NCBI GenBank assembly: GCA_044359885.1
Contig: JBIKLI010000234.1
Location: 1-7,118, forward strand
Reading direction: 5' to 3'
Source: CAIOSQ01 sp044359885
GTDB lineage: Bacteria > Pseudomonadota > Alphaproteobacteria > CACIAM-22H2
Length of the DNA stretch: 7,118 nucleotides
Positions 1 to 5,801 of the stretch are shown here, piece by piece. A model generated the notes under the pieces. That model ran no database searches and was not told where the DNA came from. It worked only from the letters and a program-made list of their open reading frames with translations. How positions within the stretch are numbered: the first letter of the stretch is position 1; every line of letters begins with the position of its first letter. A program made the position numbers and the translations under genes.

Positions 1-189
1 CTCGGCCTCGCAAGGCTGCAGCTCTACCTGGACCCCTCCAACGGCGTCGTCCGCGCGCTGGGTGCGCCCGGACTGCCGGTGTCGGTCGTGCTCGATCGCG
101 AGGGGCGCGAAATCGGGCGCGTCCTCGGCGCCGCGGAGTGGGACGGCCCTGCGTTCGAGCGTCTGCTGCGCGAGGCGATCGGCCCATGA
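1..189 (+). CDS. TlpA/thioredoxin-like protein, C-terminal part (5' end outside window)
   Basis: This is an open frame from the first base to TGA at 187-189, giving the last 62 residues of a larger protein. The segment reads like the C-terminal half of a TlpA/ResA-type thiol-disulfide oxidoreductase. It has 'LYLDPSNGVVRALGAPGLP', then 'VSVVLDREGREIGRVLG', then an acidic/Trp stretch 'AAEWDGP'. The Gly-Leu-Pro before the beta-strand matches the cis-proline loop of the thioredoxin fold, and the 'DREG...GR..G' turn and following Trp are typical of TlpA-family proteins. Such proteins are usually periplasmic and reduce or transfer disulfides, for example in cytochrome maturation. The CXXC active site and any signal anchor would lie upstream of the window, so activity and location cannot be judged here. 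A hairpin follows the stop codon, so the gene probably ends its transcription unit. Confidence 0.72.
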   Translation, partial: LGLARLQLYLDPSNGVVRALGAPGLPVSVVLDREGREIGRVLGAAEWDGPAFERLLREAIGP

Positions 190-206
190 CTGCCGGTCCG
201 AATAAA

Positions 207-221
207 GGCAGGCCGCCTGCC
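207..221 (+). terminator. Hairpin after the TlpA-like gene, probable terminator
   Basis: GGCAGG (207-212), loop CCG, CCTGCC (216-221) form a perfect 6-bp GC stem 18 bases after the stop codon. It is preceded by an A-rich stretch (AATAAA) and followed by GTTGT rather than a clear T tract. It fits an intrinsic terminator of GC-rich genomes, but a purely structural hairpin cannot be excluded. Confidence 0.42.
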
Positions 222-297
222 GTTGTCCATCGCCGCTCGTGATCGAGATGTCCCGGCGGCGCCGATCCCGTCGCCCCTTACGGCAAGGAACAGGTCC

Positions 298-660
298 ATG
301 AAGCTCCTCGCCCTGATCGTGTCCGCTGCGGTTCTCCTCGCCGCGGGCGCCGCGCATGCCCAGTCGTCGCAGACCGCGCCGCGCGCGAGCCCGGAGCAGC
401 GCGCCGCCGCCCGGGAGAAATGGCAGAACGCGACGCCCGAGCAGCGCGAGGCGTGGAAGGCGGCCAATCCCGACGCGGCCAGACGCCTGGAGGCGCGCCG
501 TCAGCCCCGGGACGACAGGCGCGCCGCGGCGGCCGAGAAATGGCAGAACGCGACGCCCGAGCAGCGCGAGGCATGGAAGGCCGAGCATCCGGAAGCGACG
601 CGGCGCGCCCAGGAACGCCGGCAGTCCCGCCAGCAGCCCCGGCCGTCCACGTCGCCGTGA
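298..660 (+). CDS. Small exported protein with a tandem 40-residue repeat, function unknown
   Basis: The product has 120 residues. ATG at 298 is preferred over the upstream in-frame ATG at 223: it has AAGGA at 285-289 eight bases before it, and it opens directly into a signal peptide. Residues 1-21 (Met-Lys, a Leu/Ala/Val-rich core, then AHA) look like a Sec signal cleaved before Gln22. The mature part of about 99 residues has no cysteine, is hydrophilic and rich in Arg, Ala, Glu, Gln and Pro, and is likely helical. It contains two copies of a unit, the 15 residues KWQNATPEQREAWKA at 41-55 and 81-95 being identical, with a decayed extra half-copy (ASPEQRAAARE) at 30-40. The PEQRxAW pattern is loosely like other small proline/arginine-rich periplasmic proteins such as DUF3106-type ones, but I do not recognise a family. 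It converges on bioY. No promoter stands out in the 108-base spacer before it. Confidence 0.7.
   Translation: MKLLALIVSAAVLLAAGAAHAQSSQTAPRASPEQRAAAREKWQNATPEQREAWKAANPDAARRLEARRQPRDDRRAAAAEKWQNATPEQREAWKAEHPEATRRAQERRQSRQQPRPSTSP
399..632 (+). repeat. Tandem duplication with 120-base period inside the small exported protein gene
   Basis: Copy 1 begins near 399 and copy 2 near 519. Bases 415-461 and 535-581 match at 46 of 47 positions (G/A difference at 453/573). Identity then decays towards the 3' end of each unit. The period is 40 codons, so the reading frame is kept. Confidence 0.85.
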
Positions 661-682
661 CGCGATCCGGCCGGGTCCGGCC

Positions 683-699
683 CCGCGCGTCGCGCGCGG
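683..699. terminator. GC hairpin between convergent genes, possible two-way terminator
   Basis: CCGCGCG (683-689), loop TCG, CGCGCGG (693-699) form a perfect 7-bp stem in the 42-base gap between the stops of the small exported protein gene and bioY. There is no T tract on either side, so the call rests on stem strength and position only. Confidence 0.33.
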
Positions 700-702
700 C
701 GG

Positions 703-1299
703 TCAGCGCCGCCTGACGCAGGCCTCCAGACCCGAGAGCAGGGCCACGCCCAGCGCGCTCTTCAGCAGCGTCGCGAGCATGAACGGCGCCGCCCCGACGA
801 TCCACGCCCTCTCTGCGCCGATCGCGGCCGCGAGCCAGGCAAGGCCGAAGGCGAAGATGACGACATGGCCGGCGATCATCGCGGCGGCGAACCGCGCGAT
901 GCCGCCCTTGCCGATCGCGCCCGCGACCCAGGCCGCGGCCATGAAGCCCGCGAGATAGCCGCCGGTCGGCCCGGCCATGTACGCAAGACCGATGCCGCGC
1001 TCCGGCGTGTCGGCGAAGACCGGCAGCCCGGCCGCGCCCTGAAGCAGATACAGCGCCACCGTCGCGGTGCCCAGCCGGCTGCCATAGGCGACGCCCAGCA
1101 TCAGCACGACCATCGTCTGCATGGTCATCGGCACCGGGTGGAACGGCACCTTCAGCTTCGCCGACAATGTCAGCAACAGCGATCCCGCCAGCGCGAGCAG
1201 CACCGCGCGCAGGATCGCGCGGTCCCGCGCGCCGGCAGGAAAGAGGAAATCCTGGATCGTCGTATCGCGAGCGGACGAGGACATCTGGCTGGCACCCAT
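703..1299 (-). CDS. bioY: BioY, biotin-binding S-component of an ECF-type transporter
   Basis: The product has 198 residues from ATG at 1299, or 193 from ATG at 1284. Family members are about 190 residues, so the much longer upstream frame (to 1542), rich in Arg and Pro, is not protein-like. Neither start has a strong ribosome binding site. BioY is an inner-membrane protein that binds biotin with high affinity and imports it, usually with the energising EcfT/BioN and ATPase BioM subunits. Family hallmarks visible are 'AKLKVPFHPVPMTMQT' (47-62), 'YGSRLGTATVALYLLQG' (72-88), 'GLPVFA' (91-96), 'GPTGGYLAGF' (110-119), then further hydrophobic segments giving about six membrane helices. No bioM or bioN adjoins it: the gene is flanked by a convergent gene downstream and a divergent one upstream. 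It is therefore a solitary bioY, which either works alone or uses subunits encoded elsewhere. No canonical BioR box (TTATCTATAA type) is seen in its upstream spacer. Confidence 0.95.
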   Translation of the reverse strand: MGASQMSSSARDTTIQDFLFPAGARDRAILRAVLLALAGSLLLTLSAKLKVPFHPVPMTMQTMVVLMLGVAYGSRLGTATVALYLLQGAAGLPVFADTPERGIGLAYMAGPTGGYLAGFMAAAWVAGAIGKGGIARFAAAMIAGHVVIFAFGLAWLAAAIGAERAWIVGAAPFMLATLLKSALGVALLSGLEACVRRR

Positions 1300-1361
1300 G
1301 GGTTCTGGAATCGGTCCGGTCCGCTTAGCACGATGGCGGGCGCGGAGGGTACCGCCCTGCG

Positions 1362-1377
1362 TCGGCCGCGCGGCCGA
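1362..1377. repeat. 16-bp perfect palindrome in the divergent spacer
   Basis: TCGGCCGC joined to its reverse complement GCGGCCGA, with no spacer. It could be an operator half-way between the two divergent genes, but in DNA this GC-rich a 16-bp palindrome is not rare enough to be convincing. Confidence 0.3.
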
Positions 1378-1552
1378 TCGGTCTGCGGACGAGGTCGGTC
1401 CGGCTTTCCGTCGCTCAGGGTGACGGGGTTGCTGACAGATGTTCCGGCCGATGACCGTCCGGGCGCGGGATGATCCATGGTTTCCGGGGTTTCGCGCGGG
1501 TTGGCGCGGGATTTGCCCCCGGGCGTGGCACGCGTGCGTCATGGCACGCCCC

Positions 1553-1571
1553 GGTCCGAATGGTTCGGACC
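1553..1571 (+). promoter_or_regulatory. Leader hairpin or operator upstream of the PEP-CTERM gene
   Basis: GGTCCGAA (1553-1560), loop TGG, TTCGGACC (1564-1571) give a perfect 8-bp stem ending 11 bases before the AGGAG ribosome binding site (1583-1587). In the transcript it would be a compact 5' leader hairpin. As DNA it is a dyad that could bind a dimeric regulator. It lies just after two TGGCACG motifs. The function is inferred from position only. Confidence 0.35.
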
Positions 1572-1595
1572 CGAGACGAGACAGGAGAAGTACAA

Positions 1596-2459
1596 ATGCG
1601 ACGCATGTCGTCCTTCATCGAGGCTGCCGCAAGGATTTCCTTCCTCGCGGGGCTGGCCATGATCGCGAGCCCGCCATCGGCCGAGGCCGACCCGTTGGCC
1701 GGCGAGGGGATCGTCGTGACGGCGCCCGATGCGCTGCCGTTGGCGCAGCGATGGCTGCAGGACGGCGGATCGCCCGTGCGCTACGTCCCCTTCTCGGATG
1801 CGGTCTTCCTGACCGAAGCGCTCTATGGCCGCGGCGTCGCGCCACCCGGCGGCGGCTACGGCAAGATCGCCAACGTTCCGATCGCCTTCGGCAACACACC
1901 GGTATCGGGATCGGTCAACATGTTCCTCGGCGACCCCGCGGGCACCCGCAATCTCATCGCGTCCTTCGCGCCGTTCGATGCGCGGACCGCCGCCGTCAGC
2001 GATGTGTTCTTCCAGTTCCACGGCATCGTCGCCCTCGGTCGCGAAAGCTCGATCGCGATCTCGCACGACGATGGCTTCGACCTGCGGCTGTTCCTGGTCG
2101 GCGACAGCTGCGACCGCGCCTGCTGGCTGAGCCGGCTCGAGGACGAGACGACCCGCGACCTCGTGTTCGATGCGCCGAGCCTGCCCAGATTCTTCAGCAA
2201 CGCGGCCTTCGGTCCGGGCCGCTGCGAGCAGCAGGAAAATCTCGGCGACCCGGCCTGCTTCCAGACCTTCTTTCCCGGCGGTGCGGTCCCGGGAGACTGG
2301 GAAAACGACTATTTCTTCGTTCTCAGCTACTACGCGAACGGAGACGGCGTCTCCAGGCTGGTGACCGGCGTCCCCGAGCCCGCGACGATCGGCCTGCTCG
2401 GTCTTGCGGCCATCGGACTTGCGCGCGCATCCAGGAAGGACGTTAAGGCTGCGGCATGA
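1596..2459 (+). CDS. Secreted PEP-CTERM sorting-signal protein, function unknown
   Basis: The product has 287 residues. ATG at 1596 is chosen because AGGAG (1583-1587) precedes it by eight bases and it begins a signal peptide; the in-frame ATG at 1470 would add an unrelated Gly/Arg-rich stretch. Residues 1-31 look like a Sec signal ending AEA before Asp32. The C-terminus is a classic PEP-CTERM tripartite tail: Val-Pro-Glu-Pro at 259-262, a hydrophobic helix (TIGLLGLAAIGLA), then a basic end (RASRKDVK). Such tails are recognised by an exosortase in the inner membrane, and the proteins are usually exported to the surface or exopolysaccharide matrix. The body contains 'ISHDDGFDLRLFLVGD' (155-170), reminiscent of the DDG-containing beta-barrel (PA14-like) region of other PEP-CTERM proteins, but this is tentative. 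Four cysteines (172, 176, 210, 221) could form two disulfides. No exosortase or EPS gene lies in the window. Confidence 0.82.
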   Translation: MRRMSSFIEAAARISFLAGLAMIASPPSAEADPLAGEGIVVTAPDALPLAQRWLQDGGSPVRYVPFSDAVFLTEALYGRGVAPPGGGYGKIANVPIAFGNTPVSGSVNMFLGDPAGTRNLIASFAPFDARTAAVSDVFFQFHGIVALGRESSIAISHDDGFDLRLFLVGDSCDRACWLSRLEDETTRDLVFDAPSLPRFFSNAAFGPGRCEQQENLGDPACFQTFFPGGAVPGDWENDYFFVLSYYANGDGVSRLVTGVPEPATIGLLGLAAIGLARASRKDVKAAA

Positions 2460-2492
2460 CCGCCCGCGGCCGGGGTCGCTCGTCGCCCTGAA

Positions 2493-2529
2493 ATCGGGTC
2501 TGCCGGGATGGGGTCTGATCCCGATCGGG
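2493..2529. terminator. Overlapping inverted repeats between convergent genes, possible terminator
   Basis: In the 92-base gap between the PEP-CTERM gene and hbd, ATCGGG (2493-2498) can pair with CCCGAT (2520-2525), CGGGAT (2504-2509) can pair with ATCCCG (2518-2523), and CCCGATCGGG (2520-2529) is itself a palindrome. These are alternative, overlapping stems with no T tract. They sit where both transcripts should end, so a terminator role is plausible but weakly supported. Confidence 0.28.
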
Positions 2530-2551
2530 TCGGCCCCCCCGGCGCTCGCCG

Positions 2552-3424
2552 TCAGCGCGTGGGAACGGGCTTTTCGCCGTTGTAGTCGTAGAAGCCGCGC
2601 TTGGCCTTGCGGCCGAGCCAGCCGGCCTCGACATATTTCACGAGCAGCGGACAGGGGCGGTATTTCGAGTCCGACAGACCGTCATGCAGCACGTGCATCA
2701 CGGCAAGGCAGGTGTCGAGGCCGATGAAATCGGCGAGTTCGAGCGGACCCATCGGATGGTTGGCGCCGAGCTTCATCGCGGTGTCGATCGACTCGACGTT
2801 CCCCACGCCCTCGTAGAGCGTGTAGACCGCCTCGTTGATCATCGGCAGAAGGATCCGGTTGACGATGAAGGCCGGGAAATCCTCGGCGACCGCCGAGGTC
2901 TTGCCCAGCTTCTTCGTCAAGTCCCGGATCGCGACGAAGGTGTCCTCCGAGGTCGCGATGCCGCGGATGATCTCGACCAGCTTCATGATCGGCACGGGAT
3001 TCATGAAGTGCATGCCGATGAACTTGCCCGGCCGGTCGGTCATCGCGGCCAGCCGCGTGATCGAGATCGACGAGGTGTTCGAGGCGATCAGCGCCTCCGG
3101 CTTCAGATTCGGGCAGAGCTTCTTGAAGACCTCGCGCTTGAGCGCCTCGTTCTCCGGCGCCGCCTCGATCACGAGGTCGCAGTCGCGGAAGGCGGCGAAG
3201 TCTGAGCCGGTCGCGACCCGCGCCAGGGTCTGGGCCTTCTGCTCGGCGCTGATCGTGCCCTTGGCGACCTGGCGATCGAGATTGCCGCCGATGGTCCTGA
3301 GGCCGCGCTCGATCGCCTCCTGGTTCACGTCCAGCATGTGGACGGCGTAGCCCGCGGCGGCGCAGACATGGGCGATGCCGTTGCCCATCTGGCCGGCGCC
3401 GATGATGCCGATCTTGCCGATCAT
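2552..3424 (-). CDS. hbd: 3-hydroxybutyryl-CoA dehydrogenase (NAD-dependent)
   Basis: The product has 290 residues, the usual length for a single-function short-chain 3-hydroxyacyl-CoA dehydrogenase. It interconverts 3-hydroxybutyryl-CoA and acetoacetyl-CoA in the cytoplasm. The N-terminal Rossmann domain shows GAGQMG (9-14) and an acidic residue, Asp32, at the end of the second strand, as expected for NAD(H). The catalytic set is present with the same spacing as the human enzyme: Ser118 in SNTSS, His139 in GMHFMNP, Glu151 and Asn189 in VNR. The C-terminal helical domain has 'NHPMGPLELADFIGLD' (222-237) and 'GRKAKRGFYDY' (271-281). It is the last gene of the etfB-etfA-hbd group: the gap to etfA is 19 bases and holds GGAGA about eight bases before this ATG. 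Linkage to ETF and an acyl-CoA dehydrogenase suggests short-chain acyl-CoA or polyhydroxybutyrate/acetoacetyl-CoA metabolism. A paaH or fadB-like role in aromatic or fatty acid breakdown is an alternative. Confidence 0.96.
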   Translation of the reverse strand: MIGKIGIIGAGQMGNGIAHVCAAAGYAVHMLDVNQEAIERGLRTIGGNLDRQVAKGTISAEQKAQTLARVATGSDFAAFRDCDLVIEAAPENEALKREVFKKLCPNLKPEALIASNTSSISITRLAAMTDRPGKFIGMHFMNPVPIMKLVEIIRGIATSEDTFVAIRDLTKKLGKTSAVAEDFPAFIVNRILLPMINEAVYTLYEGVGNVESIDTAMKLGANHPMGPLELADFIGLDTCLAVMHVLHDGLSDSKYRPCPLLVKYVEAGWLGRKAKRGFYDYNGEKPVPTR

Positions 3425-3443
3425 GTGCGTGTCTCCGGTTTCG

Positions 3444-4385
3444 TCACTTGCGCGGCGGCAGCGCCGCCGTCAGTTCGGGCACGAGCTTGAACAGGTCGCC
3501 GACCAGGCCGAAATCGGCGACCTGGAAGATCGGCGCCTCTTCGTCCTTGTTGATGGCGACGATGACCTTGGAGTCCTTCATGCCGGCGAGATGCTGGATG
3601 GCGCCCGAGATCCCGACCGCGAGATAGAGGTCCGGCGCCACGACCTTGCCGGTCTGCCCGACCTGATAGTCGTTGGGGACGAAGCCGGCGTCGACCGCGG
3701 CGCGCGAGGCGCCCACGGCGGCGCCGAGCCGGTCGGCCAGCGGCTCCAGATAGGTCTTGAAATTCTCGCCGTTGGCCATGCCGCGCCCGCCCGACACGAC
3801 GATGCGCGCGGCGGTCAGTTCCGGGCGCTCGGACTTGGACAGCTCCGAACGCAGGAAGGCCGACAGCCCGGCATCGCCGGCATCGCCGACCGTCTCGATG
3901 CTCGCCGTGCCGCCATCGGCCGCGGCCGGCGGAAAGGCCGTGCCGCGCACGGTGATCACCTTGACCGGATCCTTCGACTGCACGGTGGCCAGCGCGTTGC
4001 CGGCATAGATCGGCCGCACGAAGACGTCTGGGCCGACGATCTGCAGCACGTCCGAGATCTGCTGCACGTCGAGCAGGGCCGCGACCCGCGGCATGATGTT
4101 CTTGCCGACGGTGGTCGCGGCGGCGAGAACATGGCCGTAGCCGGCGGCCAGCTTCGCCACCAGCGGCGCGATGTTCTCGGCCAGCGGATGGGCGTAGGGC
4201 GGCGCGTCGGCCTTCAGGACCTTGGCGACGCCGGCGACCCGGGCGGCGGCGGCGGCGGCGGCGTCGCACGCATGGCCGGCCACCAGGACATGGACGGGGC
4301 CGAGTTCGGCGGCGGCGGCGATGGCGTTCAGCGTCGCGGGCCTGAGGCCCGCATTGTCATGGTCGGCGAGGACGAGGACGCTCAT
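3444..4385 (-). CDS. etfA: Electron transfer flavoprotein alpha subunit
   Basis: The product has 313 residues, standard length. With EtfB it forms the soluble FAD-containing heterodimer that takes electrons from acyl-CoA dehydrogenases and passes them to ETF:ubiquinone oxidoreductase. The variable N-terminal domain begins with the strand MSVLVLAD. The C-terminal FAD domain is very well conserved: 'VVSGGRGM' (196-203), 'GASRAAVDAGFVPND' (225-239), 'QVGQTGK' (241-247), 'GISGAIQHLAGMKDSK' (258-273) and 'AINKDEEAPIFQVADFGLVGDL' split over 277-298. Ser227, Arg228, Thr245 and His265 correspond to FAD-contacting residues of human ETFA. The ATG lies one base after the etfB stop (TGA-G-ATG), with AAGGTGA inside the end of etfB as ribosome binding site, so the two subunits are translationally coupled. 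The form is the housekeeping ETF, not the FixB or bifurcating type. Confidence 0.97.
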   Translation of the reverse strand: MSVLVLADHDNAGLRPATLNAIAAAAELGPVHVLVAGHACDAAAAAAARVAGVAKVLKADAPPYAHPLAENIAPLVAKLAAGYGHVLAAATTVGKNIMPRVAALLDVQQISDVLQIVGPDVFVRPIYAGNALATVQSKDPVKVITVRGTAFPPAAADGGTASIETVGDAGDAGLSAFLRSELSKSERPELTAARIVVSGGRGMANGENFKTYLEPLADRLGAAVGASRAAVDAGFVPNDYQVGQTGKVVAPDLYLAVGISGAIQHLAGMKDSKVIVAINKDEEAPIFQVADFGLVGDLFKLVPELTAALPPRK

Positions 4386-4386
4386 C

Positions 4387-5136
4387 TCAGATCACCTTGG
4401 CTTCGTTCTTCAGCTTGTCGACCAGCTCGCCGACATCCTTGACCTTGACCCCGGCCAGCCGCTTGGGCGGCTCGGCGACCTTGAGCGTCACGAGCCGCGG
4501 CGCGGCGTCGACGCCCAGCGCTTCGGGCGTCAGCGTCTCGATCGGCTTCTTCTTCGCCTTCATGATGTTGGGCAGCGAGGCGTAGCGCGGTTCGTTGAGC
4601 CGCAGATCCGTGGTGATCACCGCGGGCAGGGCGATCGACAGCGTCTCCAGCCCGCCATCGACCTCGCGCGTGACTTCGAGCCTGCCGTCGGCAGGCGCCA
4701 GCCGCGATGCGAAGGTCCCCTGGGCCCAGCCGAGCAGGGCGGCCAGCATCTGGCCGGTCTGGTTGCAGTCGTCGTCGATCGCCTGCTTGCCGACGATCAC
4801 CAGCTGCGGCTGTTCCTTCGCGACGATCGCCTTGAACAGCTTGGCGACGGCCAGCGGCTGCAGCTCGGCGTCGGTCTGGACCAGGATGCCGCGATCGGCC
4901 CCCATGGCGAGCGCGGTACGGATCGTCTCCTGCGCCGCGGCCGGACCCATGGAGACGGCGACGATTTCGCTCGCCACCCCCTTCTCCTTGAGGCGCACCG
5001 CTTCCTCGACCCCGATCTCGTCGAACGGGTTCATCGACATCTTGACGTTGGCGGTCTCGACGCCCGTGCCGTCCGCCTTCACGCGGACCTTCACGTTGTA
5101 GTCGATGACGCGCTTCACCCCGACCAGGATCTTCAT
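4387..5136 (-). CDS. etfB: Electron transfer flavoprotein beta subunit
   Basis: The product has 249 residues, standard length. This subunit binds AMP structurally and docks on partner dehydrogenases. It starts with MKILVGVKRVIDYN, the typical ETFB opening, and has 'NPFDEIGVEEAVRLKEKG' (36-53), the AMP-binding stretch 'AIDDDCNQTGQM' (119-130), and 'LNEPRYASLPNIMKAKKK' (180-197). That last motif is the recognition loop: Leu188 matches the human anchor leucine, and Lys193 and Lys196 match the lysines methylated in human ETFB. Similarity to the mitochondrial protein is very high, in line with an alphaproteobacterial source. It is the first gene of an etfB-etfA-hbd group and has its own sigma70-like promoter about 60-90 bases upstream. 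The ribosome binding site is weak (GTGAG a few bases before ATG). Confidence 0.97.
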   Translation of the reverse strand: MKILVGVKRVIDYNVKVRVKADGTGVETANVKMSMNPFDEIGVEEAVRLKEKGVASEIVAVSMGPAAAQETIRTALAMGADRGILVQTDAELQPLAVAKLFKAIVAKEQPQLVIVGKQAIDDDCNQTGQMLAALLGWAQGTFASRLAPADGRLEVTREVDGGLETLSIALPAVITTDLRLNEPRYASLPNIMKAKKKPIETLTPEALGVDAAPRLVTLKVAEPPKRLAGVKVKDVGELVDKLKNEAKVI

Positions 5137-5198
5137 CGGCTCACGCTCGTTTATCTATTGGAAATCCGATACTTAACCGCAATTCGCGGAGATGGCGG

Positions 5199-5227
5199 AA
5201 AATAGGTCCCGGCGGCGGGCGAGTCAA
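5199..5227 (-). promoter_or_regulatory. Sigma70-type promoter of etfB-etfA-hbd
   Basis: Read on the minus strand, TTGACT (-35; 5227-5222) is followed after exactly 17 bases by TATTTT (-10; 5204-5199). Both are close to consensus, the spacing is ideal, and the pair lies in the only sizeable gap of the minus-strand run, just after the adenosyltransferase stop. Transcription would start near 5192, giving a leader of about 55 bases before etfB. This allows etfBA-hbd to be expressed independently of the upstream genes. Confidence 0.68.
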
Positions 5228-5237
5228 CGCGCCCCGC

Positions 5238-5801
5238 TCAGCGGTTGCTTCCCGGAACCCAGAGCACGTCACGGGCGCCGTTGTCGTTGAGATGGCGCGA
5301 CATCACGAAGAGATGGTCGGACAGCCGGTTGGCATAGCGCAGCGCGGCCGGGTTGACCGTCTCGCGCGCGGCGAGCGCCACGATCAGGCGTTCGGCGCGG
5401 CGCGTCACGGTGCGTGCGACATGCAGATATGCCGCGGCCGGCGAGCCGCCGGGCAGAACGAAGGAATTGAGCGGCGCCAAAGTCTCGTTCATCGCGTCGA
5501 TCTCGCGCTCCAGGCGCTCGACCTGGCCATCGGTGACGCGCAGCGGGGTGTAGCGCGGGTTTTCCTCCTCCGGCGTGCAGAGATCCGCACCCAGGTCGAA
5601 CAGGTCGTTCTGGATCCGGCCCAGCATGGCGTCGGCCTCGCCGGCGACGTGCAGCCGCGCGACGCCGATCGCCGCGTTGGCTTCGTCCACCGTGCCGAAG
5701 GCGGCGACCCGGGCGTCGGTCTTGTTCACCCGGGCGCCATCGCCCAGAGAGGTCTCGCCCGCGTCGCCGCCCCGGGTATAGATGCGTGTCAGGCGGACCA
5801 T
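5238..5801 (-). CDS. pduO: PduO-type cob(I)alamin adenosyltransferase
   Basis: The product has 187 residues, the normal length of a single-domain PduO-type enzyme. It transfers the adenosyl group of ATP to cob(I)alamin to make adenosylcobalamin, the coenzyme of B12-dependent mutases. The N-terminal ATP motif 'YTRGGDAGETSL' (8-19) is the diagnostic TRxGDxGxT signature. It is followed by 'VDEANAAIG' (38-46), 'NDLFDLGADLCTP' (65-77), 'FVLPGG' (114-119), 'ARTVTRRAER' (129-138) with the catalytic arginines, and 'ANRLSDHLFVMSR' (157-169). Together these cover all conserved blocks of the family, so it should be active. The start ATG shares a base with the stop of the upstream small membrane protein (TGATG) and is preceded by GGGAG, so the two are coupled. 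Neighbouring acyl-CoA genes suggest supply of coenzyme to methylmalonyl-CoA or ethylmalonyl-CoA mutase rather than to diol dehydratase. No cobalamin riboswitch is seen. Confidence 0.96.
   Translation of the reverse strand: MVRLTRIYTRGGDAGETSLGDGARVNKTDARVAAFGTVDEANAAIGVARLHVAGEADAMLGRIQNDLFDLGADLCTPEEENPRYTPLRVTDGQVERLEREIDAMNETLAPLNSFVLPGGSPAAAYLHVARTVTRRAERLIVALAARETVNPAALRYANRLSDHLFVMSRHLNDNGARDVLWVPGSNR

Larger units (their letters stand above)
1300..1595. other. Divergent intergenic spacer between bioY and the PEP-CTERM gene
   Basis: This 296-base region has no convincing gene. Open frames crossing it are Arg/Pro/Gly-rich shadows. It must hold promoters for both flanking genes, yet I find no good TTGACA/TATAAT pair on either strand. 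It holds a 16-bp perfect palindrome (1362-1377), a repeated TGGCACG at 1526-1532 and 1542-1548, and a hairpin at 1553-1571. Confidence 0.6.

Noticed and set aside
223..251. TTGTCC-17-AGATGT as promoter of the small exported protein gene
   Set aside because: The -35 is only partly like consensus and the -10 is poor; no better than chance in this composition.
1300..1542. N-terminal extension of the bioY frame
   Set aside because: Arg/Pro-rich residues without homology to BioY; family length and membrane topology fit a start at 1299 or 1284.
1526..1560. Sigma54 promoter before the PEP-CTERM gene
   Set aside because: TGGCACG is present twice but the conserved GC ten bases after GG is TC in both cases.
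1439..2446. 335-codon plus-strand frame overlapping the PEP-CTERM gene
   Set aside because: Very Arg-rich translation with no motif; the alternative frame has ribosome binding site, signal peptide and sorting tail.
4240..4330. GGC/GCG-rich runs as a possible repeat array
   Set aside because: They encode the Ala-rich stretches of EtfA (residues 42-48 and 22-26); simple codon-driven low complexity.
3375..4442. Long plus-strand open frame (355 codons) opposite hbd/etfA
   Set aside because: Antisense shadow of etfA in GC-rich DNA: Arg/Gly/Asp-rich, no family resemblance, no start signal.
5151..5160. TTATCTATTG just upstream of etfB resembles a BioR box (TTATCTATAA)
   Set aside because: The last two bases break the dyad, it lies before etfB rather than bioY, and BioR is not expected to control ETF.
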